Shown piece after piece: positions 12,546-24,500 of a DNA stretch of 64,000 bases. Source of the DNA: Stomorhina lunata (lineage: Eukaryota; Arthropoda; Insecta; Diptera; Rhiniidae); NCBI GenBank assembly GCA_933228675.1, contig OW121742.1, positions 113,889,156 to 113,953,155 on the forward strand. Direction: 5' to 3'. Within the stretch, counting starts at the first letter, position 1, and the number at the start of each line of letters is the position of its first letter. Under the pieces are notes generated by a model. That model was given only the letters and a program-made list of their open reading frames with translations, ran no database searches and was not told the origin of the DNA. Position numbers and translations under genes: made by a program.

Positions 12546-13712
12546 CCATGACTGAAATTTTAATTAAGACTATGGCTATCTTCTAAGGTCTGTGATATTT
12601 ATACTGAGACTTAACAAAAGTTAATTTTTTAAAATTTGCAATTCTTATATTTTCTTATTATAATATAATTTAGGTAACGTTTGGTAATACCTTTCAGGCA
12701 AATATCGAAAAGCAAATACTTTGCTTGGCATGTCATCACCAACTGCATACGATGAATATTTATTTGCAAGATTTATAAGTTTTTTTTATTTTAAATTTCA
12801 ATACAAACAGTATTGAATAAAACTACGCAACATTTCAATGACAGTCCATCAATAAAAGTTGTAAATTAACAAAGTAAATAAGAAAGACGGACAGACGAGT
12901 GGTTTTTGTCTGGCGATTGGTTTTAACAAAAAATTAAAATTCGTATAATGATAAAACTAACATTTATTTCACTAACTCAAGAGGTTTTTGTTTAAAATTT
13001 TGTTGGCTATAATTTGAGGAACATATTTGTTCAATTCGAACAAATTTTCTTCGAAAAATAACAATTTTTTATTATATTTGACAGATATCTCATCTAAATT
13101 TGTTTCCAATTCTAAGCGGATGCTGTTTATTTTATTCAAAAATAATGACTCGTGTCAACACATTTTGCGGTAGATTTGAATAGAATCCAGAATTTGTATA
13201 TCTATTTTTCGTTCATCAGCCAAAAACCACTTGAGTTTTTGTTACTAGGATTAGAATTTGGGTGTTTGAACAAAAGGCTCAATATATGTTTGATGATTTG
13301 TTTATTCACTTGAAAATAAATAGAATATACATATAACTCGGTATATATTTATCAGCTCTATTCCAAACACCTTGTTCCTTTTTATGTGTAAAAAAATTTT
13401 CTTTATTTAAAAAAAACCTAAGATTTGATCATTAAAACGTTTTTTAGAAAAATTTTATATAAATTATGTTTTATAGGCATTCAAAATGCTTTCATCCGTA
13501 CACGTTTGTCATGAACTATATACACAAAGAAAGCACATATAGTCTTCTTTTACAAAAATGAAAAATCAACTGCAGCCGTTCGCAAAGGTAAAACATTTTT
13601 ATATTAAATCTAAAATTTTAGCTTCAATCCTGGTCTTCTTTATTGTCAAATTCTTAGTCTTATTGTAAGACACTTTTATCTTTTTACTTCTTTTTATATT
13701 TAAACTAAAACT
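12546..13712. other. AT-rich gap between two family-3 arrays, nothing recognised
   Basis: This is unique AT-rich DNA with no credible open frame, exon or RNA gene. Confidence 0.6.
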
Positions 13713-15460
13713 AAATGTCTTCCTATCGTCAACTTTTCTCTAGAAAAGTCTTCCTATCGTCAAGTTTTCTCTAGAAAAGTCTTCCTATCGTCAACTTTTC
13801 TTTAGAAATGTCTTCCTATCGTCAACTTTTCTATAGAAAAGTCTTCCTATCGTCAACTTTTCTATAGAAAAGTCTTCCTACCGTCAACTTTTCTATAGAA
13901 AAGTCTTCCTATCGTCAACTTTTCTATAGAAAAGTCTTCCTATCGTCAACTTTTCTATAGAAAAGTCTTCCTATCGTCAACTTTTCTATAGAAAAGTCTT
14001 CCTATCGTCAACTTTTCTATAGAAAAGTCTTCCTATCGTCAACTTTTCTATAGAAAAGTCTTCCTATCGTCAACTTTTCTATAGAAAAGTCTTCCTATCG
14101 TCAACTTTTCTATAAAAAAGTCTTCCTATCGTCAACTTTTCTATTGAAAAGTCTTCCTATCGTCAACTTTTCTATAGAAAAGTCTTCCTATCGTCAACCT
14201 CCTATCGTCAACTTTTCTATAGAAAAGTCTTCCTATCGTCAACTTTTCTATAGAAAAGCCTTCCTATCGTCAACTTTTCTTTAGAAATATCTTCCTATCG
14301 TCAACTTTTCTATAGAAAAGTCTTCCTATCGTCAACTTTTCTATAGAAAAGTCTTCCTATCGTCAACTTTTCTATAGAAAAGTCTTCCTATCGTCAACTT
14401 TTCTATAGAAAAGTCTTCCTATCGTCAACTTTTCTATAGAAAAGTCTTCCTATCGTCAACTTTTCTATAGAAAAGTCTTCCTATCGTCAACTTTTCTATA
14501 GAAAAGTCTTCCTATCGTCAACTTTTCTATAGAAAAGTCTTCCTATCGTCAACTTTTCTATAGAAAAGTCTTCCTATCGTCAACTTTTCTATAGAAAAGT
14601 CTTCCTATCGTCAACTTTTCTATAGAAAAGTCTTCCTATCGTCAACTTTTCTATAGAAAAGTCTTCCTATCGTCAACTTTTCTATAGAAAAGTCTTCCTA
14701 TCATCAACTTTTCTATAGAAAAGTCTTCCTATCGTCAACTTTTCTATAGAAAAGTCTTCCTATCGTCAACTTTTCTATAGAAAAGTCTTCCTATCGTCAA
14801 CTTTTCTATAGAAAAGTCTTCCTATCGTCAACTTTTCTATAGAAAAGACTTCCTATCGTCAACTTTTCTATAGAAAAGACTTCCTATCGTCAACTTTTCT
14901 ATAGAAAAGACTTCCTATCGTCAACTTTTCTATAGAAAAGTCTTCCTATCGTCAACTTTTCTATAGAAAAGTCTTCCTATCGTCAAGTCTTCCTATCGTC
15001 AACTTTTCTATAGAAAAGTCTTCCTATCGTCAACTTTTCTATAGAAAAGTCTTCCTATCGTCAACTTTTCTATAGAAAAGTCTTCCTATCGTAAACTTTT
15101 CTCTAGTAAAGTCTTCCTATCGTCAACTTTTCTCTAGAAAAATCTTCCTATCGTCAACTTTTCTTCAGAAAAGTGTTCCTATCATCAACTTTTCTCTAGA
15201 AAAGTCTTCCTATCGTCAACTTTTCTCTAGAAAAGTCTTCCTATCGTCAACTTTTCTCCAGAAAAGTGTTCCTATCATTAACTTTTCTCTAGAAAAGTCT
15301 TCCTATCGTCAACTTTTCTCTAGAAAAGTCTTCCTATCGTCAACTTTTCTCTAGAAATATCTTCCTATCGTCAACTTTTCCATAGAAATGTCTTCCTATC
15401 GTAAACTTTTCTATAGAAATATCTTCCTATCGTTAACGTTTCTATAGAAATGACTTCGTG
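13713..15460 (-). repeat. Second family-3 31-bp array, inverted orientation
   Basis: About 56 units run in the same orientation as 11,078-12,545. Two partial-unit deletions (about 14,198 and 14,986) break the phase. CTCTAG variants sit at both ends (13,737-13,800 and 15,090-15,350). The left-end order of variants (two CTCTAG units, then a TTTAGAAATG unit) matches 11,975-12,035, so the two arrays share a block. Confidence 0.93.
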
Positions 15461-15551
15461 AACTTATTCTGTGCCACTTTTTTCTTTTTATTTATTTTTA
15501 CATTTAAACTTAATTTTACCCCCAATTTTTAGCTTAAGTTTTTTATGCCAC

Positions 15552-15557
15552 TTTATT
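15552..15557 (-). promoter_or_regulatory. Poly(A) signal AATAAA of the GalNAc-transferase gene
   Basis: AATAAA on the minus strand lies four bases past the TGA stop. The family-3 array begins about 90 bp further on, so the 3' UTR is probably very short. This is a motif call only. Confidence 0.5.
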
Positions 15558-15560
15558 TCA

Positions 15561-17100
15561 TCATTCCTCAAAGTAACGATCCATGGCCGTCTGGTTAACA
15601 TAACCAATTTGCCATTTCTGCTCGGGCCTGGCAAAATCACAATAACTTACAAATACCTTACGACTAGCTCGATCCAAGTCCAAACATCTCTGCTGATAGT
15701 CAGTCTTACCATGTATGAACATCTTGGTATTACGATCGTAAAACCAATATTGATTGCCCTCCAAATGATGACAAGGCCACAGCCATATGGGTGCTCGGTT
15801 AGACCAAGTCTGCACCTCTAGGCAGTTCTCGTGATGACGCAAATCATGACGAAAACTTAAATGAAATTTCTGAGTGGTGTAGGGATATTTGAGATCAGGC
15901 GAGCAGGGCCTTAAGACATTTTCTAGGATCTGGCGTCTTTCGGTGGAGTCTAGGTCTAAACACAATTTGGGTAAGGCCAGACTTTGTATGGCTCCCAAAG
16001 CAAAATCTGTGGGTTTCACCGGAGGATAAGCTTTTAAGAGATCAGGGGCTATGTTAGAAAGAAACCATTTGAAAGATTTACATTTTAATTGTTGTCTTAA
16101 CAGTTTTTGCTGTCTAAGATCCCCAGCCTCTATAAGGTTCAGTTTGGGAACATGTTCATAGAGATACTCCTTGTATTCATCCATCCAAACCTCAGCGACT
16201 CTTTTGTAGTTCTGGAATTAAAGGAAATTTATATTTAAAGAAATTTCTTTATAAGAATTTTTTTGTATCCAAGTCTACCCTTGAAATATAATCATCTTTC
16301 CTGTTAGTATAATTCACTCTAAATTCTGGATCTCTGTACAAATGCCCCACCCGAGAACAGGGTACTTCCAATATTCTACCTCCACACATCCATATTTTAA
16401 AACTTAGTTCAAACTGTTCAGCACCCCAGATCTCTAAGCCCTCATCATAGCCTCCCAAAAGCCAAAAGTAATCTCTGCTTATGGCAAATAGGCCCCCATT
16501 CATCACCGGATTATTATGGGGTAAATCTTCTTTTTCCTTTTTTAACAAAGGCAATTGTACGTAATTAAACTGCCAATTGAAGCCCCCTCTTACGGGCCTA
16601 GTACCCTGATATTCCAAAGTATCATATTTGATAATATCTATAATGGGCGTGGTACAAGTCTTTTCATCTTCCCCTATAGGAGCGAGTAAAGGCGGCAACC
16701 AATTCTCATTAACTTCAATATGAGCATCCAAGAACACCAAAATCTCTCCCTTTGCTATTTTAGCTCCCTTTAAACGGGCTCTTATCAAGCCCTCTCTTTG
16801 GGGTAGATGTATTAATTTGACTAAATCTGGAAATAGGTCTTTCAACTGCTTTTCGAGTTCAATATTTGAATCGCTGTAGTCATCCACTAATATAATTTCT
16901 TTTAGTAATTCCTCAGGAGTTCTATTGACAATTGAATATAGCGATCTTAGTAGGATCGTGGTAAGTTCATTGTGATATATTATAATGATACTGCATTCTC
17001 GTAACTGCTGGGGATAACGTTGAGTTTTGCATCTGGATGGGTCAAAAGGGGAAATGGATTTATTTGTTGTAAAGACTTTAAAAGAAAATTTTTCAAACAT
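15561..17100 (-). CDS. Polypeptide N-acetylgalactosaminyltransferase, catalytic and lectin exons (5' end missing)
   Basis: Predicted Golgi enzyme that adds GalNAc to Ser/Thr, the first step of mucin-type O-glycosylation. Exons are 17,100-16,279 and 16,211-15,561. The 67-bp intron (donor GTAGAC, acceptor ATTCCAG) restores the family motif RNYKRVAEVWMDEYK. Over the 490 visible residues: GT2 strand and YHNE at 42-45, LVDD 71-74, metal-binding DAH 125-127, GGFNW 172-176, NGGLF 201-205, WGAEQ 225-229, VGH 251-253. A ricin-type lectin domain follows, with CLD, CLE and CLD repeats and a final QKW. The usual WGGEN is WGAEQ here, a variant I believe occurs in some divergent insect members. The usual cytoplasmic tail, transmembrane anchor and stem are absent. 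The ATG at 17,100 follows an in-frame TAA, and a good acceptor (TTTTAAAG, exon from 17,075) lies just inside it, so upstream exons probably exist beyond the array. Confidence 0.88.
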
Positions 17101-17263
17101 ACATTAATTTTATAATGCAAAGCTTTTGGCAACCTACTTTAGAAATGATGATCATTATCAATTTTATAGAGTTGCCAAATTCCGAAAAAAATAAAATACA
17201 AATGGGGAAAAGTATGAAATATTTCTATGAAATCTTTGAAAAACTTTCTATAAAAATAAGAAA
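17101..17263. other. Short AT-rich spacer or intron between the GalNAc-transferase exon and the array
   Basis: No coding match is seen. If the acceptor at 17,076 is used, this is intron. Confidence 0.4.
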
Positions 17264-20200
17264 TTTTATAATTTTTTTTTTATAAAAATAGGAAATTTTT
17301 GAAAAATTTCCTATAAAAATAGGAAATTTTTGAAAAATTTCCTATAAAAATAGGAAATTTTTGAAAAATTTCCTATAAAAATAGGAAATTTTTGAAAAAT
17401 TTCCTATAAAAATAGGAAATTTTTGAAAAATTTCCTATAAAAATAGGAAATTTTTGAAAAATTTCCTATAAAAATAGGAAATTTTTGAAAAATTTCCTAT
17501 AAAAATAGGAAATTTTTGAAAAATTTCCTATAAAAATAGGAAATTTTTGAAAAATTTCCTATAAAAATAGGAAATTTTTGAAAAATTTCCTATAAAAATA
17601 GGAAATTTTTGAAAAATTTCCTATAAAAATAGGACATTTTTGAAAAATTTCCTATAAAAATAGGAAATTTTTGAAAAATTTCCTATAAAAATAGGAAATT
17701 TTTGAAAAATTTCCTATAAAAATAGGAAATGTTTGAAAAATTTCCTATAAAAATAGGAAATTTTTGAAAAATTTCCTATAAAAATAGGAAATTTTTGAAA
17801 ATTTTCCTATAAAAATAGGAAATTTTTGAAAAATTTCCTATAAAAATAGGAAATTTTTGAAAAATTTCCTATAAAAATAGGAAATTTTTGAAAAATTTCC
17901 TATAAAAATAGGAAATTTTTGAAAAATTTCCTATAAAAATAGGAAATTTTTGAAAAATTTCCTATAAAAATAGGAAATTTTTGAAAAATTTCCTATAAAA
18001 ATAGGAAATTTTTGAAAAATTTCCTATAAAAATAGGAAATTTTTGAAAAATTTCCTATAAAAATAGGAAATTTTTGAAAAATTTCCTATAAAAATAGGAA
18101 ATTTTTGAAAAATTTCCTATAAAAATAGGAAATTTTTGAAAAACTTCCTATAAAAATAGGAAATTTTTGAAAAATTTCCTATAAAAATAGGAAATTTTTG
18201 AAAAATTTCCTATAAAAATAGGAAATTTTTGAAAAATTTCCTATAAAAATAGGAAATTTTTGAAAAATTTCCTATAAAAATAGGAAATTTTTGAAAAATT
18301 TCCTATAAAAATAGGAAATTTTTGAAAAATTTCCTATAAAAATAGGAAATTTTTGAAAAATTTCCTATAAAAATAGGACATTTTTGAAAAATTTCCTATA
18401 AAAATAGGAAATTTTTGAAAAATTTCCTATAAAAATAGGAAATTTTTGAAAAATTTCCTATAAAAATATGAAATTTTTGAAAAATTTCCTATAAAGATAG
18501 GAAATTTTTGAAAAATTTCCTATAAAAATAGGAAATTTTTGAAAAATTTCCTATAAAAATAGGAAATTTTTGAAAAATTTCCTATAAAAATAGGAAATTT
18601 TTGAAAAATTTCCTATAAAAATAGGAAATTTTTGAAAAATTTCCTATAAAAATAGGAAATTTTTGAAAAATTTCCTATAAAAATAGGAAATTTTTGAAAA
18701 ATTTCCTATAAAAATAGGAAATTTTTGAAAAATTTCCTATAAAAATAGGAAATTTTTGAAAAATTTCCTATAAAAATAGGAAATTTTTGAAAAATTTCCT
18801 ATAAAAATAGGAAATTTTTGAAAAATTTTCTATAAAAATAGGAAATTTTTGAAAAATTTCCTATAAAAATAGGAAATTTTTGAAAAATTTCCTATAAAAA
18901 TAGGAAATTTTTGAAAAATTTCCTATAAAAATAGGAAATTTTTGAAAAATTTCCTATAAAAATAGGAAATTTTTGAAAAATTTCCTATAAAAAAAGGAAA
19001 TTTTTGAAAAATTTCCTATAAAAAAAGGAAATTTTTGAAAAATTTCCTATAAAAATAGGAAATTTTTGAAAAATTTCCTATAAAAATAGGAAATTTTTGA
19101 AAAATTTCCTATAAAAATAGGAAATTTTTGAAAAATTTCCTATAGAAATAGGAAATTTTTGAAAAATTTCCTATAAAAATAGGAAATTTTTGAAAAATTT
19201 CCTATAGAAATAGGAAATTTTTGAAAAATTTCCTATAAAAATAGGAAATTTTTGAAAAATTTCCTATAAAAATAGGAAATTTTTGAAAAATTTCCTATAA
19301 AAATAGGAAATTTTTGAAAAATTTCCTATAAAAATAGGAAATTTTTGAAAAATTTCCTATAAAAATAGGAAATTTTTGAAAAATTTCCTATAAAAATAGG
19401 AAATTTTTGAAAAATTTCCTATAAAAATAGGAAATTTTTGAAAAATTTCCTATAAAAATAGGAAATTTTTGAAAAATTTCCTATAAAAATAGGAAATTTT
19501 TGAAAAATTTCCTATAAAAATAGGAAATTTTTGAAAAATTTCCTATAAAAATAGGAAATTTTTGAAAAATTTCCTATAAAAATAGGAAATTTTTGAAAAA
19601 TTTCCTATAAAAATAGGAAATTTTTGAAAAATTTCCTATAAAAATAGGAAATTTTTGAAAAATTTCCTATAAAAATAGGAAATTTTTGAAAAATTTCCTA
19701 TAAAAATAGGAAATTTTTGAAAAATTTCCTATAAAAATAGGAAATTTTTGAAAAATTTCCTATAAAAATAGGAAATTTTTGAAAAATTTCCTATAAAAAT
19801 AGGAAATTTTTGAAAAATTTCCTATAAAAATAGGAAATTTTTGAAAAATTTCCTATAAAAATAGGAAATTTTTGAAAAATTTCCTATAAAAATAGGAAAT
19901 TTTTGAAAAATTTCCTATAAAAATAGGAAATTTTTGAAAAATTTCCTATAAAAATAGGACATTTTTGAAAAATTTCCTATAAAAATAGGAAATTTTTGAA
20001 AAATTTCCTATAAAAATAGGAAATTTTTGAAAAATTTCCTATAAAAATAGGAAATTTTTGAAAAATTTCCTATAAAAATAGGAAATTTTTGAAAAATTTC
20101 CTATAGAAATAGGAAATTTTTGAAAAATTTCCTATAAAAATAGGAAATTTTTGAAAAATTTCCTATAAAAATAGGAAATTTTTGAAAAATTTCCTATAAA

Positions 20201-21562
20201 AATAGGAAATTTTTGAAAAATTTCCTATAAAAATAGGAAATTTTTGAAAAATTTCCTATAAAAATAGGAAATTTTTGAAAAATTTCCTATAAAAATAGGA
20301 AATTTTTGAAAAATTTCCTATAAAAATAGGAAATTTTTGAAAAATTTCCTATAAAAATAGGACATTTTTGAAAAATTTCCTATAAAAATAGGAAATTTTT
20401 GAAAAATTTCCTATAAAAATAGGAAATTTTTGAAAAATTTCCTATAAAAATAGGAAATTTTTGAAAAATTTCCTATAGAAATAGGAAATTTTTGAAAAAT
20501 TTCCTATAAAAATAGGAAATTTTTGAAAAATTTCCTATAAAAATAGGAAATTTTTGAAAAATTTCCTATAAAAATAGGAAATTTTTGAAAAATTTCCTAT
20601 AAAAATAGGAAATTTTTGAAAAATTTCCTATAAAAATAGGAAATTTTTGAAAAATTTCCTATAAAAATAGGAAATTTTTGAAAAATTTCCTATAAAAATA
20701 GGAAATTTTTGAAAAATTTCCTATAAAAATAGGAAATTTTTGAAAAATTTCCTATAAAAATAGGAAATTTTTGAAAAATTTCCTATAAAAATAGGAAATT
20801 TTTGAAAAATTTCCTATAAAAATAGGAAATTTTTGAAAAATTTCCTATAAAAATAGGAAATTTTTGAAAAATTTCCTATAAAAATAGGAAATTTTTGAAA
20901 AATTTCCTATAAAAATAGGAAATTTTTGAAAAATTTCCTATAAAAATAGGAAATTTTTGAAAAATTTCCTATAAAAATAGGAAATTTTTGAAAAATTTCC
21001 TATAAAAATAGGAAATTTTTGAAAAATTTCCTATAAAAATAGGAAATTTTTCAAAAATTTCCTATAAAAATAGGAAATTTTTCAAAAATTTCCTATAAAA
21101 ATAGGAAATTTTTCAAAAATTTCCTATAAAAATAGGAAATTTTTCAAAAATTTCCTATAAAAATAGGAAATTTTTCAAAAATTTCCTATAAAAATAGGAA
21201 ATTTTTCAAAAATTTCCTATAAAAATAGGAAATTTTTGAAAAATTTCCTATAAAAATAGGAAATTTTTGAAAAATTTCCTATAAAAATAGGAAATTTTTG
21301 AAAAATTTCCTATAAAAATAGGAAATTTTTGAAAAATTTCCTATAAAAATAGGAAATTTTTGAAAAATTTCCTATAAAAATAGGAAGTTTTTGAAAAATT
21401 TCCTATAAAAACAGGAAATTTTTGAAAAATTTCCTATAAAAATAGGAAATTTTTGAAAAATTTCCTATAAAAATAGGAAATTTTTGAAAAATTTCCTATA
21501 AAAATAGGAAATTTTTGAAAAATTTCCTATAAAAATAGGAAATTTTTGAAAAATTTCCTATT
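17264..21562 (+). repeat. Large family-1 31-bp array, forward arm
   Basis: About 138 highly uniform units with central G and AAAAA. Six consecutive units (C centres at 21,052, 21,083, 21,114, 21,145, 21,176 and 21,207) have the first dyad flipped to C while the second stays AAAAA. The array switches to full reverse orientation at about 21,563, within the TTTTT core of a palindrome. Confidence 0.96.
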
Positions 21563-24500
21563 TTTATAGAAAATTTTTCAAAAATTTCCTATTTTTATAG
21601 GAAATTTTTCAAAAATTTCCTATTTTTATAGGAAATTTTTCAAAAATTTCCTATTTTTATAGGAAATTTTTCAAAAATTTCCTATTTTTATAGGAAATTT
21701 TTCAAAAATTTCCTATTTTTATAGGAAATTTTTCAAAAATTTCCTGTTTTTATAGGAAATTTTTCAAAAACTTCCTATTTTTATAGGAAATTTTTCAAAA
21801 ATTTCCTATTTTTATAGGAAATTTTTCAAAAATTTCCTATTTTTATAGGAAATTTTTCAAAAATTTCCTATTTTTATAGAAAATTTTTCAAAAATTTCCT
21901 ATTTTTATAGGAAATTTTTCAAAAATTTCCTATTTTTATAGGAAATTTTTCAAAAATTTCCTATTTTTATAGGAAATTTTTCAAAAATTTCCTATTTTTA
22001 TAGGAAATTTTTCAAAAATTTCCTATTTTTATAGGAAATTTTTCAAAAATTTCCTATTTTTATAGGAAATTTTTCAAAAATTTCCTATTTTTATAGGAAA
22101 TTTTTCAAAAATTTCCTATTTTTATAGGAAATTTTTCAAAAATTTCCTATTTTTATAGGAAATTTTTCAAAAATTTCCTATTTTTATAGGAAATTTTTCA
22201 AAAATTTCCTATTTTTATAGGAAATTTTTCAAAAATTTCCTATTTTTATAGGAAATTTTTCAAAAATTTCCTATTTTTATAGGAAATTTTTCAAAAATTT
22301 CCTATTTTTATAGGAAATTTTTCAAAAATTTCCTATTTTTATAGGAAATTTTTCAAAAATTTCCTATTTTTATAGGAAATTTTTCAAAAATTTCCTATTT
22401 TTATAGGAAATTTTTCAAAAATTTCCTATTTTTATAGGAAATTTTTCAAAAATTTCCTATTTTTATAGGAAATTTTTCAAAAATTTCCTATTTTTATAGG
22501 AAATTTTTCAAAAATTTCCTATTTTTATAGGAAATTTTTCAAAAATTTCCTATTTTTATAGGAAATTTTTCAAAAATTTCCTATTTTTATAGGAAATTTT
22601 TCAAAAATTTCCTATTTTTATAGGAAATTTTTCAAAAATTTCCTATTTTTATAGGAAATTTTTCAAAAATTTCCTATTTTTATAGGAAATTTTTCAAAAA
22701 TTTCCTATTTTTATAGGAAATTTTTCAAAAATTTCCTATTTTTATAGGAAATTTTTCAAAAATTTCCTATTTTTATAGGAAATTTTTCAAAAATTTCCTA
22801 TTTTTATAGGAAATTTTTCAAAAATTTCCTATTTTTATAGGAAATTTTTCAAAAATTTCCTATTTTTATAGGAAATTTTTCAAAAATTTCCTATTTTTAT
22901 AGGAAATTTTTCAAAAATTTCCTATTTTTATAGGAAATTTTTCAAAAATTTCCTATTTTTATAGGAAATTTTTCAAAAATTTCCTATTTTTATAGGAAAT
23001 TTTTCAAAAATTTCCTATTTTTATAGGAAATTTTTCAAAAATTTCCTATTTTTATAGGAAATTTTTCAAAAATTTCCTATTTTTATAGGAAATTTTTCAA
23101 AAATTTCCTATTTTTATAGGAAATTTTTCAAAAATTTCCTATTTTTATAGGAAATTTTTCAAAAATTTCCTATTTTTATAGGAAATTTTTCAAAAATTTC
23201 CTATTTTTATAGGAAATTTTTCAAAAATTTCCTATTTTTATAGGAAATTTTTCAAAAATTTCCTATTTTTATAGGAAATTTTTCAAAAATTTCCTATTTT
23301 TATAGGAAATTTTTCAAAAATTTCCTATTTTTATAGGAAATTTTTCAAAAATTTCCTATTTTTATAGGAAATTTTTCAAAAATTTCCTATTTTTATAGGA
23401 AATTTTTCAAAAATTTCCTATTTTTATAAGAAAATTTTTCAAAAATTTCCTATTTTTATAGGAAATTTTTCAAAAATTTCCTATTTTTATATGAAATTTT
23501 TCAAAAATTTCCTATTTTTATAGGAAATTTTTCAAAAATTTCCTATTTTTATAGGAAATTTTTCAAAAATTTCCTATTTTTATAGGAAATTTTTCAAAAA
23601 TTTCCTATTTTTATAGGAAATTTTTCAAAAATTTCCTATTTTTATAGGAAATTTTTCAAAAATTTCCTATTTTTATAGGAAATTTTTCAAAAATTTCCTA
23701 TTTTTATAGGAAATTTTTCAAAAATTTCCTATTTTTATAGGAAATTTTTCAAAAATTTCCTATTTTTATAGGAAATTTTTCAAAAATTTCCTATTTTTAT
23801 AGGAAATTTTTCAAAAATTTCCTATTTTTATAGGAAATTTTTCAAAAATTTCCTATTTTTATAGGAAATTTTTCAAAAATTTCCTATTTTTATAGGAAAT
23901 TTTTCAAAAATTTCCTATTTTTATAGGAAATTTTTCAAAAATTTCCTATTTTTATAGGAAATTTTTCAAAAATTTCCTATTTTTATAGGAAATTTTTCAA
24001 AAATTTCCTATTTTTATAGGAAATTTTTCAAAAATTTCCTATTTTTATAGGAAATTTTTCAAAAATGTCCTATTTTTATAGGAAATTTTTCAAAAATTTC
24101 CTATTTTTATAGGAAATTTTTCAAAAATTTCCTATTTTTATAGGAAATTTTTCAAAAATTTCCTATTTTTATAGGAAATTTTTCAAAAATTTCCTATTTT
24201 TATAGGAAATTTTTCAAAAATTTCCTATTTTTATAGGAAATTTTTCAAAAATTTCCTATTTTTATAGGAAATTTTTCAAAAATTTCCTATTTTTATAGGA
24301 AATTTTTCAAAAATTTCCTATTTTTATAGGAAATTTTTCAAAAATTTCCTATTTTTATAGGAAATTTTTCAAAAATTTCCTATTTTTATAGGAAATTTTT
24401 CAAAAATTTCCTATTTTTATAGGAAATTTTTCAAAAATTTCCTATTTTTATAGGAAATTTTTCAAAAATTTCCTATTTTTATAGGAAATTTTTCAAAAAT

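Noticed and set aside
15471..15821. Plus-strand frame overlapping the GalNAc-transferase
   Set aside because: It is antisense to a lectin-domain exon with clear family motifs.
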